A DNA stretch of 64,000 nt from Acidobacteria bacterium 28-1 (lineage in GTDB: Bacteria > Acidobacteriota > Blastocatellia > Pyrinomonadales > Pyrinomonadaceae): positions 1-64,000 of the forward strand of contig MWYZ01000085.1 of the NCBI GenBank assembly GCA_002050365.1, in the 5' to 3' direction. Below the pieces are notes generated by a model. It was not told the DNA's origin. It made no database searches and worked only from the letters and a program-made list of their open reading frames with translations. The position numbers were made by a program, and so were the translations under genes. Of the stretch, positions 17,613 to 26,350 are shown piece by piece; the first letter of the stretch is position 1, and every line of letters starts with the position of its first letter.

Positions 17613-18740
17613 ATGATTCTGATTCTTAAGCCACATATCAATTCTGAAACTTCCCAATTTCAGCAGTTGGAAAGCCATCTCGCCCGCCTATCGAATATCG
17701 AATGGCGTATTCATCGAGAACAGGGCGTTGAACAAACTTTGACCGAAATATATTTGATTGGAAACACGGCGGCGCTTTCCATCGAAGATATGCGAAGTCT
17801 GCCCGGCGTTGACCAAGTTGTCCGCGTGTCCGAAGAATACCGCATTCTCGGGCGACACAAGGATGATAATCGCGCCGCTTACTTTGATTATCAGGGCGTG
17901 CGCTTTGGTCAGGATACGCTTCACGTCTTTGCCGGATTATGCGCGGTTGATTCGCCCAAGAGCGTTGAAGCAATGATGAAAGCCCTTTGTGATAACGGAC
18001 AAATCTGCACGCGGATGGGAGCTTATAAGCCGCGCACCAGCCCATACTCTTTTCAAGGACACGGCAAAAGTTGTCTTCCCTTTGTTTTTGAACTTGCCGG
18101 AAAATACGGCATCAAAGTTATTGCGATGGAAATTACGCACGAATCGCATTTGAACGAGATTCAGGAAGCACTAGAGAAGACGGGAAATCCGACCGGCGTG
18201 ATGCTGCAAATCGGCACGCGCAACACGCAGAATTTTGAATTGCTCAAAAGCGTCGGGCGGCAGCAGGAATTTCCGGTTTTGCTCAAACGCGGTTTCGGCA
18301 TCACGCTCGACGAATCGCTCAATGCGGCTGAATACCTCGCCAGCGAAGGCAATCGAAAAGTCGTTTTCGGGCTTCGCGGGATGAAGACAAATATTGGCGA
18401 TCCGCATCGAAATTTTGTTGATTTCGCACACGTTTCGGTTGTCAAACGGCTGACTCGGATGCCTGTCTGTATTGATCCGTCTCATTCAGTCGGTTCACGC
18501 AGTCGAGGTCCCGAAGGCATTCTCGATATTATGCACGTGACGGCTCAGGGCGTAATTGCCGGGGCAAATATGATTCTGGTAGATTTTCACCCGACACCGA
18601 CCGAGGCGCTTGTTGACGGACCGCAGGCTTTATTTATTAACGAATTACCGCAATTTTTGGAAGATGTGCAAATTGCTCGTGATGCTTATGAGCGGCGACT
18701 CGTTCGATTTCAAGTTTATTCCGACAAACCCCACAGTTGA
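17613..18740 (+). CDS. aroF: 3-deoxy-7-phosphoheptulonate (DAHP) synthase, type I-beta
   Basis: First step of the shikimate pathway: PEP plus erythrose 4-phosphate. It is 375 aa. An N-terminal ferredoxin-like regulatory domain (residues 1-70, MILILKPHINSET to GVDQVVRVSEEYRI) precedes the TIM barrel. In the barrel, GAYKPRTSPYSFQGHG binds PEP, VLLKRGFGITLDESLNAAEYL follows, and CIDPSHSVGSRSRGPE carries metal and phosphate ligands. This is the Thermotoga/Bacillus-type layout. It lies 18 bp after pheA, so the two are probably co-transcribed. The closest subtype name (aroF, aroG or aroA in Bacillus) is not decidable here. Confidence 0.93.
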   Translation: MILILKPHINSETSQFQQLESHLARLSNIEWRIHREQGVEQTLTEIYLIGNTAALSIEDMRSLPGVDQVVRVSEEYRILGRHKDDNRAAYFDYQGVRFGQDTLHVFAGLCAVDSPKSVEAMMKALCDNGQICTRMGAYKPRTSPYSFQGHGKSCLPFVFELAGKYGIKVIAMEITHESHLNEIQEALEKTGNPTGVMLQIGTRNTQNFELLKSVGRQQEFPVLLKRGFGITLDESLNAAEYLASEGNRKVVFGLRGMKTNIGDPHRNFVDFAHVSVVKRLTRMPVCIDPSHSVGSRSRGPEGILDIMHVTAQGVIAGANMILVDFHPTPTEALVDGPQALFINELPQFLEDVQIARDAYERRLVRFQVYSDKPHS

Positions 18741-18775
18741 CTAACTCTTGATTATTGTTTAATCACTAATTTTCT

Positions 18776-19180
18776 ATGAAACTGAATTCATCAACTGCAT
18801 TACAAAAATTTGAAAACCACGTTGCCGTACCGTTCCAGCTTTACAATAGTTTATTTACTTCACTGCCTTTCAACCGAATTGAAAAAACGGATATTTTGCT
18901 TTCGCTTTTTCTCAATAATTGCGAGGAAGGGTATGACGAGCAGCAAAGCCCTTTGAAAATTGTCGAAGATTTTTTCAATAATCATACATCAATTAAAACA
19001 GAAGCGGAAAAAATGGATTTGCTGTTTCGTTTTGTGCAGTATGCCGAACGTCAAGTTGTTTTATTTGATGCTCTCGAAGATACAGCCTTTCACTCAATCA
19101 ACGACATGCAGGGCGCGGGAACGCTTAAACATCTCGAATCAACCGCTTTGCAAAACGGTAAAGAATTTAATTCTTTTTAA
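18776..19180 (+). pseudogene. ppc: N-terminal fragment of PEP carboxylase
   Basis: A 134-aa frame whose sequence (KFENHVAVPFQLYNSLFTSLPFNRIEKT, FVQYAERQVVLFDALEDTAFHSIND) matches from memory the N-terminal helical region of the Bacteroidota-type phosphoenolpyruvate carboxylase, normally 850 aa or more. The match stops after GAGTLKHLE, before any catalytic motif, and the frame ends at 19180, inside the tail of the opposing glycosidase remnant. It is thus a 3'-deleted fragment. Co-directional with DAHP synthase 36 bp upstream; both enzymes use PEP, so an ancestral operon is possible. Confidence 0.65.
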
Positions 19181-20393
19181 AAGATTTTCCGGCAGCTAAA
19201 GATTTACTAAAAGAATTGATAACTTTCCAGGTGCTTTTGTCGCTGTCAAAAACGGTATTTAGACCCTGCTCTTCCATCGGCGGGTCGCCCATATAATTGT
19301 CACCGTTTTTCCAAAACGTCTGGTTTTTGAAGGGACGGGCAGTTCCGCCGAAAGCCCAGAAACTGGCTCCGGCAAGATAACCGTTCGCGTTTGATTGCTT
19401 GACGAGAAAAGAAAATATCTTGCTGTAGTAATCATCTCTCAAAGAAGTAGAAGAATTAATATCGAATGATTACCTATCTCTCGGCAACCCGAATTCCTCG
19501 ATGACCAGAGGTTTGTTTAATTTCTCGGCAACAGCCAAATGCCGGTCAATATAATTGACGGCTTTTTCGATGACGTTGGGAAATCCTTCCGCTACTTTGT
19601 CATCTTTGAACCAACCCCAATTTTTAGCCCAGATGTGGATGGTTAGGTAATCCAAATTTTTATCTGCATTGATTTCCTCGTAGAGTTTAATGTCTTCGGT
19701 TCCCATATAGCCTTCGTGACCGATGGTGACCAAATGATTTTTATCCTTGGCTTTAATTATCGCGGCGACATCACTTATCCATTTTTTGTAAGCGTTATTG
19801 GCGACGGGTCGCATCGGGCGCGGTTCATTGGCAAGTTCCCAAGCCATCACGGCGGAATCTTCCGTATATTTTTTCTTGCTGTATTTATTAATTCTGTTCA
19901 GAATCAGATTGACTTGCTTGTTGTAATTTTCCTTACAAGGCTCGCAGCTATAAAATTGAGAAACAATGTCGCGCTGTTCGTCCCACGTTAATTTTCTGGT
20001 TTTCATCGAATCCGAAACTTGGTTATTCCAAATCAAATACTGTTGAAAACCGCCGCTCCATTCCCAATTATTACTGAAAAATATCACGGCTTTCATATTG
20101 CGTTTGCCCATTTCCGAGAGAACCAAGTCCAATCCGTCAAGAATATTTTCATTGAACTTTCCCTGTTCGGGCTGCAGCGGCGGCGAAACTCTCATTACGC
20201 CGTTAATCATCCCCGAACCTTCGGCGCCAGCCATTACTCGCAAGTTGATTACGCCGTTTGCTTTCAGAAAGTCTAATTCTTTACGCAGCCGCTCAACTCC
20301 TTTTCGCTTATCTTGTTCCAGTCCCAAAAGGCTACCATACCAATAATTTGTGCCGATAAAATAATAAGGTTTGTTGTCCGCATGGTTGTCGAA
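19167..20393 (-). pseudogene. GH5 (subfamily 7-like) beta-mannanase, 5'-truncated and with an in-frame stop
   Basis: Reading leftwards, the frame begins abruptly near 20393 (HADNKPYYFIGTNYWYGSLLG) without signal peptide or start. It continues through AVMAWELANEPRP (catalytic acid/base Glu after Asn) and KPLVIEEFGLPRDR (nucleophile Glu). A TAA at 19470-19472 interrupts it. The same frame resumes with SFDINSSTSLRDDYYSKIFSF and runs to 19167. A CAA-to-TAA change would explain the stop. The order GTNYWYG, NEP, EEFG then DYYSKIF is typical of GH5_7 mannanases. It would have acted outside the cell on mannan. Its tail overlaps the ppc fragment by 14 bp. Confidence 0.75.
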
Positions 20394-20657
20394 AATTCAG
20401 CCGCGAAAAAAATCGAAAGTTCAGACACGAAAAAAGAGGAAAAGGCGGAAAAACAAGCCAAAACGCCAATAAGCGTCAGAGAAATAATCGTTGATTTAGA
20501 TAATACCATCGGCAGTTTCGTCGCCAGTTCGATGTTTCATAATTTAAGAGCGTTTGACCCGGCGGTTTCCGAAAAAACCAGGTTTGATTTGGAACGGATA
20601 ATCGAATTGAGCGGACTTCTTGGCGCGGAAGCCGAAAAAATTGCGAAAACCAAATGA
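20382..20657 (+). pseudogene. C-terminal fragment of a secreted helical protein
   Basis: MVVENSAAKKIESSDTKKEEKAEKQ followed by IIVDLDNTIGSFVASSMFHNLRAFDP and DLERIIELSGLLGAEAEKIAK. This is similar in order to the last 85 residues of the minus-strand protein at 36971-37579 (KKQTAAEPQS, LDASINSFVHNSIFQDIKLVN, DLETVIKISFVIKEKAEKI). It lacks the signal peptide and N-terminal half that the paralogue has. It begins right where the mannanase remnant loses its 5' end, so the junction near 20382-20395 is a deletion or recombination point. Confidence 0.55.
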
Positions 20658-21672
20658 AACCTATGGCTAAAAAAATCCGTTGGGGCGTTTTGGGCGCGGC
20701 AAAAATCGCCACTACAAAAGTCATTCCCGCAATGCAGCAAGGCGAATATTCGCAAATTAGCGCGATTGCTTCAAAGATTTGGAAAAGTCTCAGCGGACAG
20801 CGCGGGAATTGGACATTCCGAAATTTTACGGCTCTTATGAAGAATTGCTCGCCGACCGGGAAATTGACGCGATTTACAATCCGCTCCCGAATAATCTGCA
20901 CGTTGTCTGGACGATAAAAGCGGCGGAAGCCGGAAAGCACGTTTTGTGCGAAAAACCAATCGCTTTGACGGTTGAAGAAACGCGGAAATTAGTCGAAACA
21001 CGCGACCGGACGGGCGTTAAAATTCAGGAAGCGTTTATGGTTCGGACGCATCCGCAATGGCTCGTCGCGCGTGACTTGATACACGCCGGACGAATCGGGA
21101 AATTGCAGGCAATCAACGGATTTTTCAGTTATTTCAACGACGACGCGGCAAACATCCGTAACCGAATCGAAACGGGCGGCGCACTGCTTGACATTGGTTG
21201 TTACTGCATTCACCTTTCGCGTTTTATTCTCGGTGAAGAACCACGAAAAGTTTCGGCGTTAATCAAACGCGATGCCGAATCGAATGTCGATAAATTAACG
21301 TCGGCGATTTTGGATTTTCCTTCCTGCCAATCAACTTTTACGTGTGGCACACGGCTTGTTCCGTATCAGAGAATGCAGTTTTTCGGAATAAAGGGACGCA
21401 TCGAAGTCGAAATTCCGTTTAATATCCCGGTTGACCAGCCGACCGAAATTTTTCTTGACGACGGTAAAGATTTATTCGGCGGAAGAGTTGAATCAATCGA
21501 AATTCCTGCCGCTAATCAATATACGATTCAAGGCGATTTGTTTTCGCGGGCGATTCTGGAAAACTGTGAACAGGTAATCGCGCTCGAAGATTCGGTAAAA
21601 AATATGTCGGCTATAGAAGCCGTCTTTCGCGCCGCCAAATCGGGAAATTGGGAAATTCCCGCAAATTTTTGA
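20654..21672 (+). pseudogene. Gfo/Idh/MocA-family oxidoreductase with a frameshift
   Basis: The N-terminal NAD-binding part (IRWGVLGAAKIATTKVIPAMQQ, from 20654) runs into the wrong frame after AIAS at about 20776. The rest of the protein (DLEKSQRTARELDIPKFYGSYEELLAD, then HVLCEKPIAL with the catalytic-region EKP motif) is in the next frame and runs to 21672. A single missing base in the AAA run near 20777 explains it. Together the length is about 340 aa, normal for the family. These enzymes oxidise or reduce sugars or cyclitols, which fits the glycosidase neighbourhood. It may be a sequencing error; otherwise it is inactive. Confidence 0.8.
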
Positions 21673-21681
21673 GGCGGATTT

Positions 21682-21776
21682 TTCACCACAGAGGCATAGG
21701 GAACACGAAGAGAAAAATAAAAATCAGACAAAAAAACTATTCAAAAACTCCGTAAACTCAGTGGCTCTGTGGTAAA
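21682..21776. repeat. Intergenic hairpin, CACAGAG repeat type
   Basis: TTCACCACAGAGGCATAGGGAA at the left pairs loosely with CTCAGTGGCTCTGTGGTAAA at the right; inner segments share GAACACGAAGAG-like units. It lies between convergent genes (oxidoreductase and the next minus-strand gene), the position expected for a bidirectional terminator. Confidence 0.65.
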
Positions 21777-21801
21777 TTTTACATTAAAAGGAATTTGGAG
21801 A

Positions 21802-22326
21802 TTATTTTGCTGAGACGAGCGCGTAGTTTTTGCCTTTGTAAAACCTTACGCCGTCGGCGGCAACCGTCATTATCAAAGGACGCGGACGCTTCATTTCTTT
21901 ATCGCTCGTTGTTTCAACCGACACAATTTCCTTACTGCTCAAATCGAAAATATGCAGCTTCCCGTCGCCGGAAAAACCGAAGCCATACGCGCCCGTTGCA
22001 AGCTGTTTGCCGCCGATATTAACGGGCGAATCGGTGATTAAAAAACCTTCGTATTTGCCGCTAATTTCGGTCGAATAACCGGAAGTGTCAACTAATCCGG
22101 CGATAACGTAACGGTCTTTGCCGATTCGCGCAACTGCCGAATTTCGCATCTGTGTCGGCGCGCTTTGCCCGGCGAAATAAAAACTTGTCGGCACGATTTT
22201 AGCTGTCGCCGCTTGGTTTAAAATTTCCGGCGCGACTTTTTCCTGCGCGTTAATCGGCGTGTTCAGCGCGAAAAGAAAAGCGAAAAACATAACGAATAAA
22301 ACGAAGTTAGGATGTTTGGATTTCAT
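21802..22326 (-). CDS. Secreted hypothetical protein
   Basis: A 174-aa protein with a clear signal peptide (MKSKHPNFVLFVMFFAFLFALNTPINAQ; cleavage probable after INAQ). The mature part is beta-rich with short strands separated by G-D/G-N turns (RIGKDRYVIAGLVDTSGYSTE, GYGFGFSGDGKLHIFDLSSKE), resembling a small propeller-like or beta-sandwich protein. No family recognised. It is divergent from the GH3 gene across 221 bp and preceded by a GGAGAAAAAT ribosome site. Probably periplasmic; the neighbours suggest a role in polysaccharide use, but nothing in the sequence shows it. Confidence 0.75.
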   Translation of the reverse strand: MKSKHPNFVLFVMFFAFLFALNTPINAQEKVAPEILNQAATAKIVPTSFYFAGQSAPTQMRNSAVARIGKDRYVIAGLVDTSGYSTEISGKYEGFLITDSPVNIGGKQLATGAYGFGFSGDGKLHIFDLSSKEIVSVETTSDKEMKRPRPLIMTVAADGVRFYKGKNYALVSAK

Positions 22327-22547
22327 TTATTTTTCTCCTTATTTGCAAATACAATTTTAACAAATCGAAATTCTTCAATTTTGATATTTTAACTGTCGTT
22401 GGGAACATCGGCAATGAAAAGCTAAATGAAGAATTTCATTATTTTGTTGGTGGACACAATTTATTTTGCTTGCAGTATTTTAGCGAATAAAATAGAATGA
22501 CTGAAAGTTTTTCAATTCCCGCTTTTCTAAAGGATAACTAAAATCTA
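22327..22547. other. Divergent promoter region upstream of the GH3 gene
   Basis: This 221-bp AT-rich spacer must contain the promoters for the minus-strand secreted protein and the GH3 gene. I see no clear operator palindrome and no hairpin. The nearby ROK repressor at 32183 is a candidate regulator, but no shared motif was identified by eye. Confidence 0.4.
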
Positions 22548-24923
22548 ATGAAAATTACAGCTTTATTATTAAATATAGCAGTGTTTGTTACAACCTTTTG
22601 CACGCCACTACAACAAAGTTTTGCCCAGTCGGTCAACAATCGGGATTTAATCAACTGTGAAATTACCGACAGCGACGTTTTCTTTCAGGAAATGTTGCGA
22701 AAACCGCGACCGGCGCGTGACAACACGGCGCGAGTCGAAGCGTTGCTCAAGAAAATGACTCTGGAAGAAAAAGTCGGGCAGATGACGCAGTTGACGCTCG
22801 GAATGATTGTCAGCGGCGCAGACCAGAATATCCAGATTGACCAGGCGAAACTCGACAAAGCCATCGGTAAATACGGTGTCGGTTCGTTTTTAAATGTCAG
22901 CGACCAGGCATTGACGATTGATAAATGGCACGAAATTATCGGAAAGATTCAAGACGCTTCGATGAAAACGCGGCTGAAAATTCCGAATATTTACGGCATT
23001 GACTCGATTCACGGCGCAACATACGTGCAGGGCGCGACGCTTTTTCCGCAGGAAATCGGAATGGCGGCGACGTGGAATCCGGCTTTGATGAATAGAGCAT
23101 CGGAAATTACCGCGATGGAAACTCGCGCGGCGGCGATTCCGTGGAGTTTTTCGCCGGTTCTCGACATTGGTCGGCAGCCTTTGTGGGCGCGTTTCTGGGA
23201 AACTTTCGGCGAAGACCCTTACTTGGCAAAAGTAATGGGCGCGTCGTTTGTGCGCGGGCTTGAAGGCAACGACATCAGCGATGAAAAGCACGTTGCGGCG
23301 AGTCTCAAACATTATATGGGTTACAGTCTGCCGGTGAACGGCAGAGACCGCACACCTGCTTTGATTCCCGAAAACTACTTGCGCGAATATGTTATGCCGA
23401 CGTTCGCCGCCGCCATCAAAACCGGAGCGCATACGGTAATGATTAATTCGGCGGAAATTAACGGCGTGCCCGGTCACGCCAATAAAAAAATTCTGACCGA
23501 TATGCTGCGCGGCGAAATGCAATTTCAAGGTTTTGCCGTTTCCGATTGGGAAGACATTAAAAAACTCGTAACTTTCTGGAAAGTTGCGGCGGATGAAAAA
23601 GAAGCGACCAGAATGGCGGTGATGGCGGGCATTGATATGAGTATGGTGCCGCTCGATTACAGTTTTGCAGACATTTTAGTTGAACTTGTCAAAGAGAAAA
23701 AAGTGCCGGTAGCGCGCATTGATGAAGCCGTGCGCCGCATTTTGAAAGTTAAACATGATTTGGGATTATTTGAAAATCCGATGCCGAGTCAATCGGCGCG
23801 AAACAATTTCGGCAAACCGGAATACGCGCAGGTAAGCCTTCAAGCCGCCCGCGAATCGTTGACTCTGCTCAAAAACGATAACAATGTTCTGCCTTTATCG
23901 AAAAACAAGAAAGTTCTGGTCACGGGTCCGACTTCGGATTCGTTAATTTCCTTAAACAACGGTTGGAGTTGGGTGTGGCAAGGCTCTGAACCTTCGCTTT
24001 ATCCGAAAGATAAAATGACGATTCGACAGGCGATTGAATCGAAAGTCGGCAAAAAGAATTTTGAATTCGTGCAGGGAACGCGCATCACACGCAAAGCCGG
24101 TTCGCCGTCAAATTCAACGCCGACCGATATGGATGAAGAAGTTGATATTAAAAAAGCTGTTGACGAAGCCAAAGATTCGGATGTCGTCGTGCTGTGTTTG
24201 GGCGAGGGTTCTTACACTGAAACGCCCGGCAACATTACGGATTTAACTTTGCCCGAACCGCAATTAAAACTCGCCGAAGCAGTGATGGCGACTGGCAAAC
24301 CCGTTGTCGTCGTGATGGTCGAAGGTCGTCCGCGCATAATTAACCGCATTGCCGATAGAGTTCCGGGAATACTGCTTGCTCTCAATCCAAGCAGCGAAGG
24401 CGGAATGGCAATCGCCGACGTGCTTTTCGGCGATTACAATCCAAACGGCAAACTCCCGTTCACCTATCCGCGCAATCCGAATAATCTGATTTTGTATGAC
24501 CATAAATTGTTTGAAACCGAAGAAACGACTTTCGGCAACGCCGCCAACAAGCCGCAGTTCGAGTTCGGCACGGGTTTGAGCTACACGACTTTTCAGTACA
24601 GTAATCTGCGGCTTTCCTCGAAATCAGTCCCAATGAACGGTGAAGTTACCATCAGCTTCGATGTCCGAAACACTGGGCAACGCGCGGGCAAAGAAACGGC
24701 GATTTTATATTTGCGCGACGAAGTGGCGTCAATTTCTCCGCCGGGAAAACGCGTCAAACGCTTTGCCAAAATTTCGCTCGAACCAGCACAGACCAGAACT
24801 TTGACGTTCAAACTAAATCGCGAAGATTTTTCGTTCATCGGCGCGGACAACAAATCCGTCGTCGAACCGGGCGATTTTACCGTCATGGTCGGCGGTTTAA
24901 GCGACAAATTCACGCTTAAATAA
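22548..24923 (+). CDS. GH3 beta-glucosidase (periplasmic)
   Basis: A 791-aa exo-beta-glycosidase with a signal peptide (MKITALLLNIAVFVTTFCTPLQQSFAQ). The (beta/alpha)8 domain contains DSIHGATYVQGATLFPQEIGMAATWNP and the nucleophile Asp in GFAVSDWEDI. The alpha/beta sandwich includes LPLSKNKKVLVTGPTSDSL and VCLGEGSYTETPGN. The C-terminal fibronectin-III-like domain starts at GTGLSYTTFQYSNLRL. This is a complete three-domain GH3 of the ExoP/BglX type, likely releasing glucose from beta-glucans. It pairs with the GH5 cellulase 83 bp downstream, which would supply cello-oligosaccharides. Confidence 0.93.
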   Translation: MKITALLLNIAVFVTTFCTPLQQSFAQSVNNRDLINCEITDSDVFFQEMLRKPRPARDNTARVEALLKKMTLEEKVGQMTQLTLGMIVSGADQNIQIDQAKLDKAIGKYGVGSFLNVSDQALTIDKWHEIIGKIQDASMKTRLKIPNIYGIDSIHGATYVQGATLFPQEIGMAATWNPALMNRASEITAMETRAAAIPWSFSPVLDIGRQPLWARFWETFGEDPYLAKVMGASFVRGLEGNDISDEKHVAASLKHYMGYSLPVNGRDRTPALIPENYLREYVMPTFAAAIKTGAHTVMINSAEINGVPGHANKKILTDMLRGEMQFQGFAVSDWEDIKKLVTFWKVAADEKEATRMAVMAGIDMSMVPLDYSFADILVELVKEKKVPVARIDEAVRRILKVKHDLGLFENPMPSQSARNNFGKPEYAQVSLQAARESLTLLKNDNNVLPLSKNKKVLVTGPTSDSLISLNNGWSWVWQGSEPSLYPKDKMTIRQAIESKVGKKNFEFVQGTRITRKAGSPSNSTPTDMDEEVDIKKAVDEAKDSDVVVLCLGEGSYTETPGNITDLTLPEPQLKLAEAVMATGKPVVVVMVEGRPRIINRIADRVPGILLALNPSSEGGMAIADVLFGDYNPNGKLPFTYPRNPNNLILYDHKLFETEETTFGNAANKPQFEFGTGLSYTTFQYSNLRLSSKSVPMNGEVTISFDVRNTGQRAGKETAILYLRDEVASISPPGKRVKRFAKISLEPAQTRTLTFKLNREDFSFIGADNKSVVEPGDFTVMVGGLSDKFTLK

Positions 24924-25006
24924 ACAACCGGCAAGCGCGGCGTTTTGGTAATATGACGCCACGTTTTTATGTAATCCGCGCAACTGTTTCTTAGGCGAAA
25001 AAACTT

Positions 25007-26143
25007 ATGAAAATAAAGCTCATTCTCGTCCTGATTTTGTTTCTGTGTTTTGTTCCGGCTCAGCCGCAAAGCGTCGCGCAAAAGCGAGCCGGACGAATGG
25101 AGGCGGGAATGAATTTATCTTATCTCGACAATTACTGGCTTGGCACAAAGGAGAAAAAATTCGCGGATTTCGTTAAGGTGAGCGATGTTGCAAAACGCGA
25201 AAAAATGTTCGCCGACATTGCAAAAGCCGGTTTCAAGACCGTTCGCATTCCGATTAATTTCGGCGCTTGGGCGAGTCTGAAACCGCCCTACGAGTGGGAA
25301 AATAAAGAAGGACCGGAAGCCGCCGACCTTTTCGTGAAATGGGCGCTGGCAAACGATTTAAACGTCATCATTGATTTGCATCACACGGAACTCGACAATT
25401 CGATTCCCGGGGCGGCGACGACCGAACGAATAGTTTCGCTGTGGAAACGAATTGCCGAGCGCTACAAAAATACCGACCGGGAAAAAGTTTTCTTTGAATT
25501 ACGCAACGAACCGCACGACATTTCTGCCGCCGATTGGCGCGCGCAAGCTGAACAGTTGATAAAAACCGTTCGCGCCGTCGCGCCGAATCACACGCTGATC
25601 GTCGGTTTTCACGATTGGAATTCGCGCCAGGCGTTAATTGATTCCAAGCCTTTTCCAGACACAAATATCATTTACACTTTTCATTATTACGACCCGTTTA
25701 TTTTCACGCATCAGGGCGCGACTTGGTCGAGCGAAGGCTTGCCCGAATTAAAAAACGTGCCTTTTCCCTGGTCAAAAGATGCCAAAATTCAAACGCCGCC
25801 GATTGCCAAAGGGAAATGGATTGAAAATCAAATCAATAGCTATCAAAAAGATTCTGCCGGCGAAAAAATGTTCGCTGATTTGAAAGCTGCCAAGGAATGG
25901 GCGGAAAAAAATAAAGTTCCGAGTTTCCTCGGTGAATTCGGCTCTTTCAATAAATACGCCGCGCTCGATGCTCGATGCCGTCACGCCGAAATCATTTATT
26001 CGTCGCTTGGAAAACTAAATATTCCTTCCGCCTGGTGGGAATGGGACGGCGGCTTTAATATGTTCGAGCCGGGGACAACTAAAATCGCGGATTGTATGAG
26101 AAAGGCAATTGAATCTTACGCCGCACAAAAGCCTGTCGAATAG
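25007..26143 (+). CDS. GH5 endoglucanase (cellulase family)
   Basis: A 378-aa secreted glycosidase with signal peptide MKIKLILVLILFLCFVPAQPQSVAQ. The GH5 barrel shows GFKTVRIPINFGAW (conserved Arg), VIIDLHHTE (His), the acid/base Glu in FFELRNEPHD, YTFHYYDPFIFTHQG and the nucleophile Glu in FLGEFGSFNKY. This is the layout of GH5 subfamilies acting on beta-1,4-glucan or related polymers. It follows GH3 on the same strand and likely shares its transcript. It ends at a palindromic repeat. Confidence 0.9.
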   Translation: MKIKLILVLILFLCFVPAQPQSVAQKRAGRMEAGMNLSYLDNYWLGTKEKKFADFVKVSDVAKREKMFADIAKAGFKTVRIPINFGAWASLKPPYEWENKEGPEAADLFVKWALANDLNVIIDLHHTELDNSIPGAATTERIVSLWKRIAERYKNTDREKVFFELRNEPHDISAADWRAQAEQLIKTVRAVAPNHTLIVGFHDWNSRQALIDSKPFPDTNIIYTFHYYDPFIFTHQGATWSSEGLPELKNVPFPWSKDAKIQTPPIAKGKWIENQINSYQKDSAGEKMFADLKAAKEWAEKNKVPSFLGEFGSFNKYAALDARCRHAEIIYSSLGKLNIPSAWWEWDGGFNMFEPGTTKIADCMRKAIESYAAQKPVE

Positions 26144-26156
26144 TTAATGCTTAAAA

Positions 26157-26336
26157 CGTAGTGCTTTGTAACCAAAGTTTCTGCATTAACGGAACGCCAG
26201 CATCAAGGCTTTCAATGAACGCCGCAGAGCGTTCCAACTGCTACATCGCGCGCGCGATGTGCGCCAGCAAGATGCTGGCGTTCCCTTGCTTGAATAATTT
26301 CAAAATATTAGATTACAAAGCAGTAGATTGTTAAAA
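26157..26336. repeat. Nested palindromic element between GH5 and GH20
   Basis: The outer arms TAGTGCTTTGTAACC (about 26158) and GATTACAAAGCAGTA (26321) are inverted copies with two mismatches. The inner arms GGAACGCCAGCATC (26191-26204) and GATGCTGGCGTTCC (26271-26284) are a perfect 14-bp pair, and a CGCGCGCG palindrome lies between them. The inner unit resembles the hairpin after argG (5036-5066). There is no coding capacity. It may be a non-autonomous element; it also separates the cellulase and hexosaminidase transcripts. Confidence 0.7.
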
Positions 26337-26350
26337 TTTAAGTTTTATTT

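Noticed and set aside
22890..23528. 212-codon minus-strand open frame opposite the GH3 gene
   Set aside because: His/Arg/Phe-rich, antisense to conserved GH3 catalytic sequence, no start signal.
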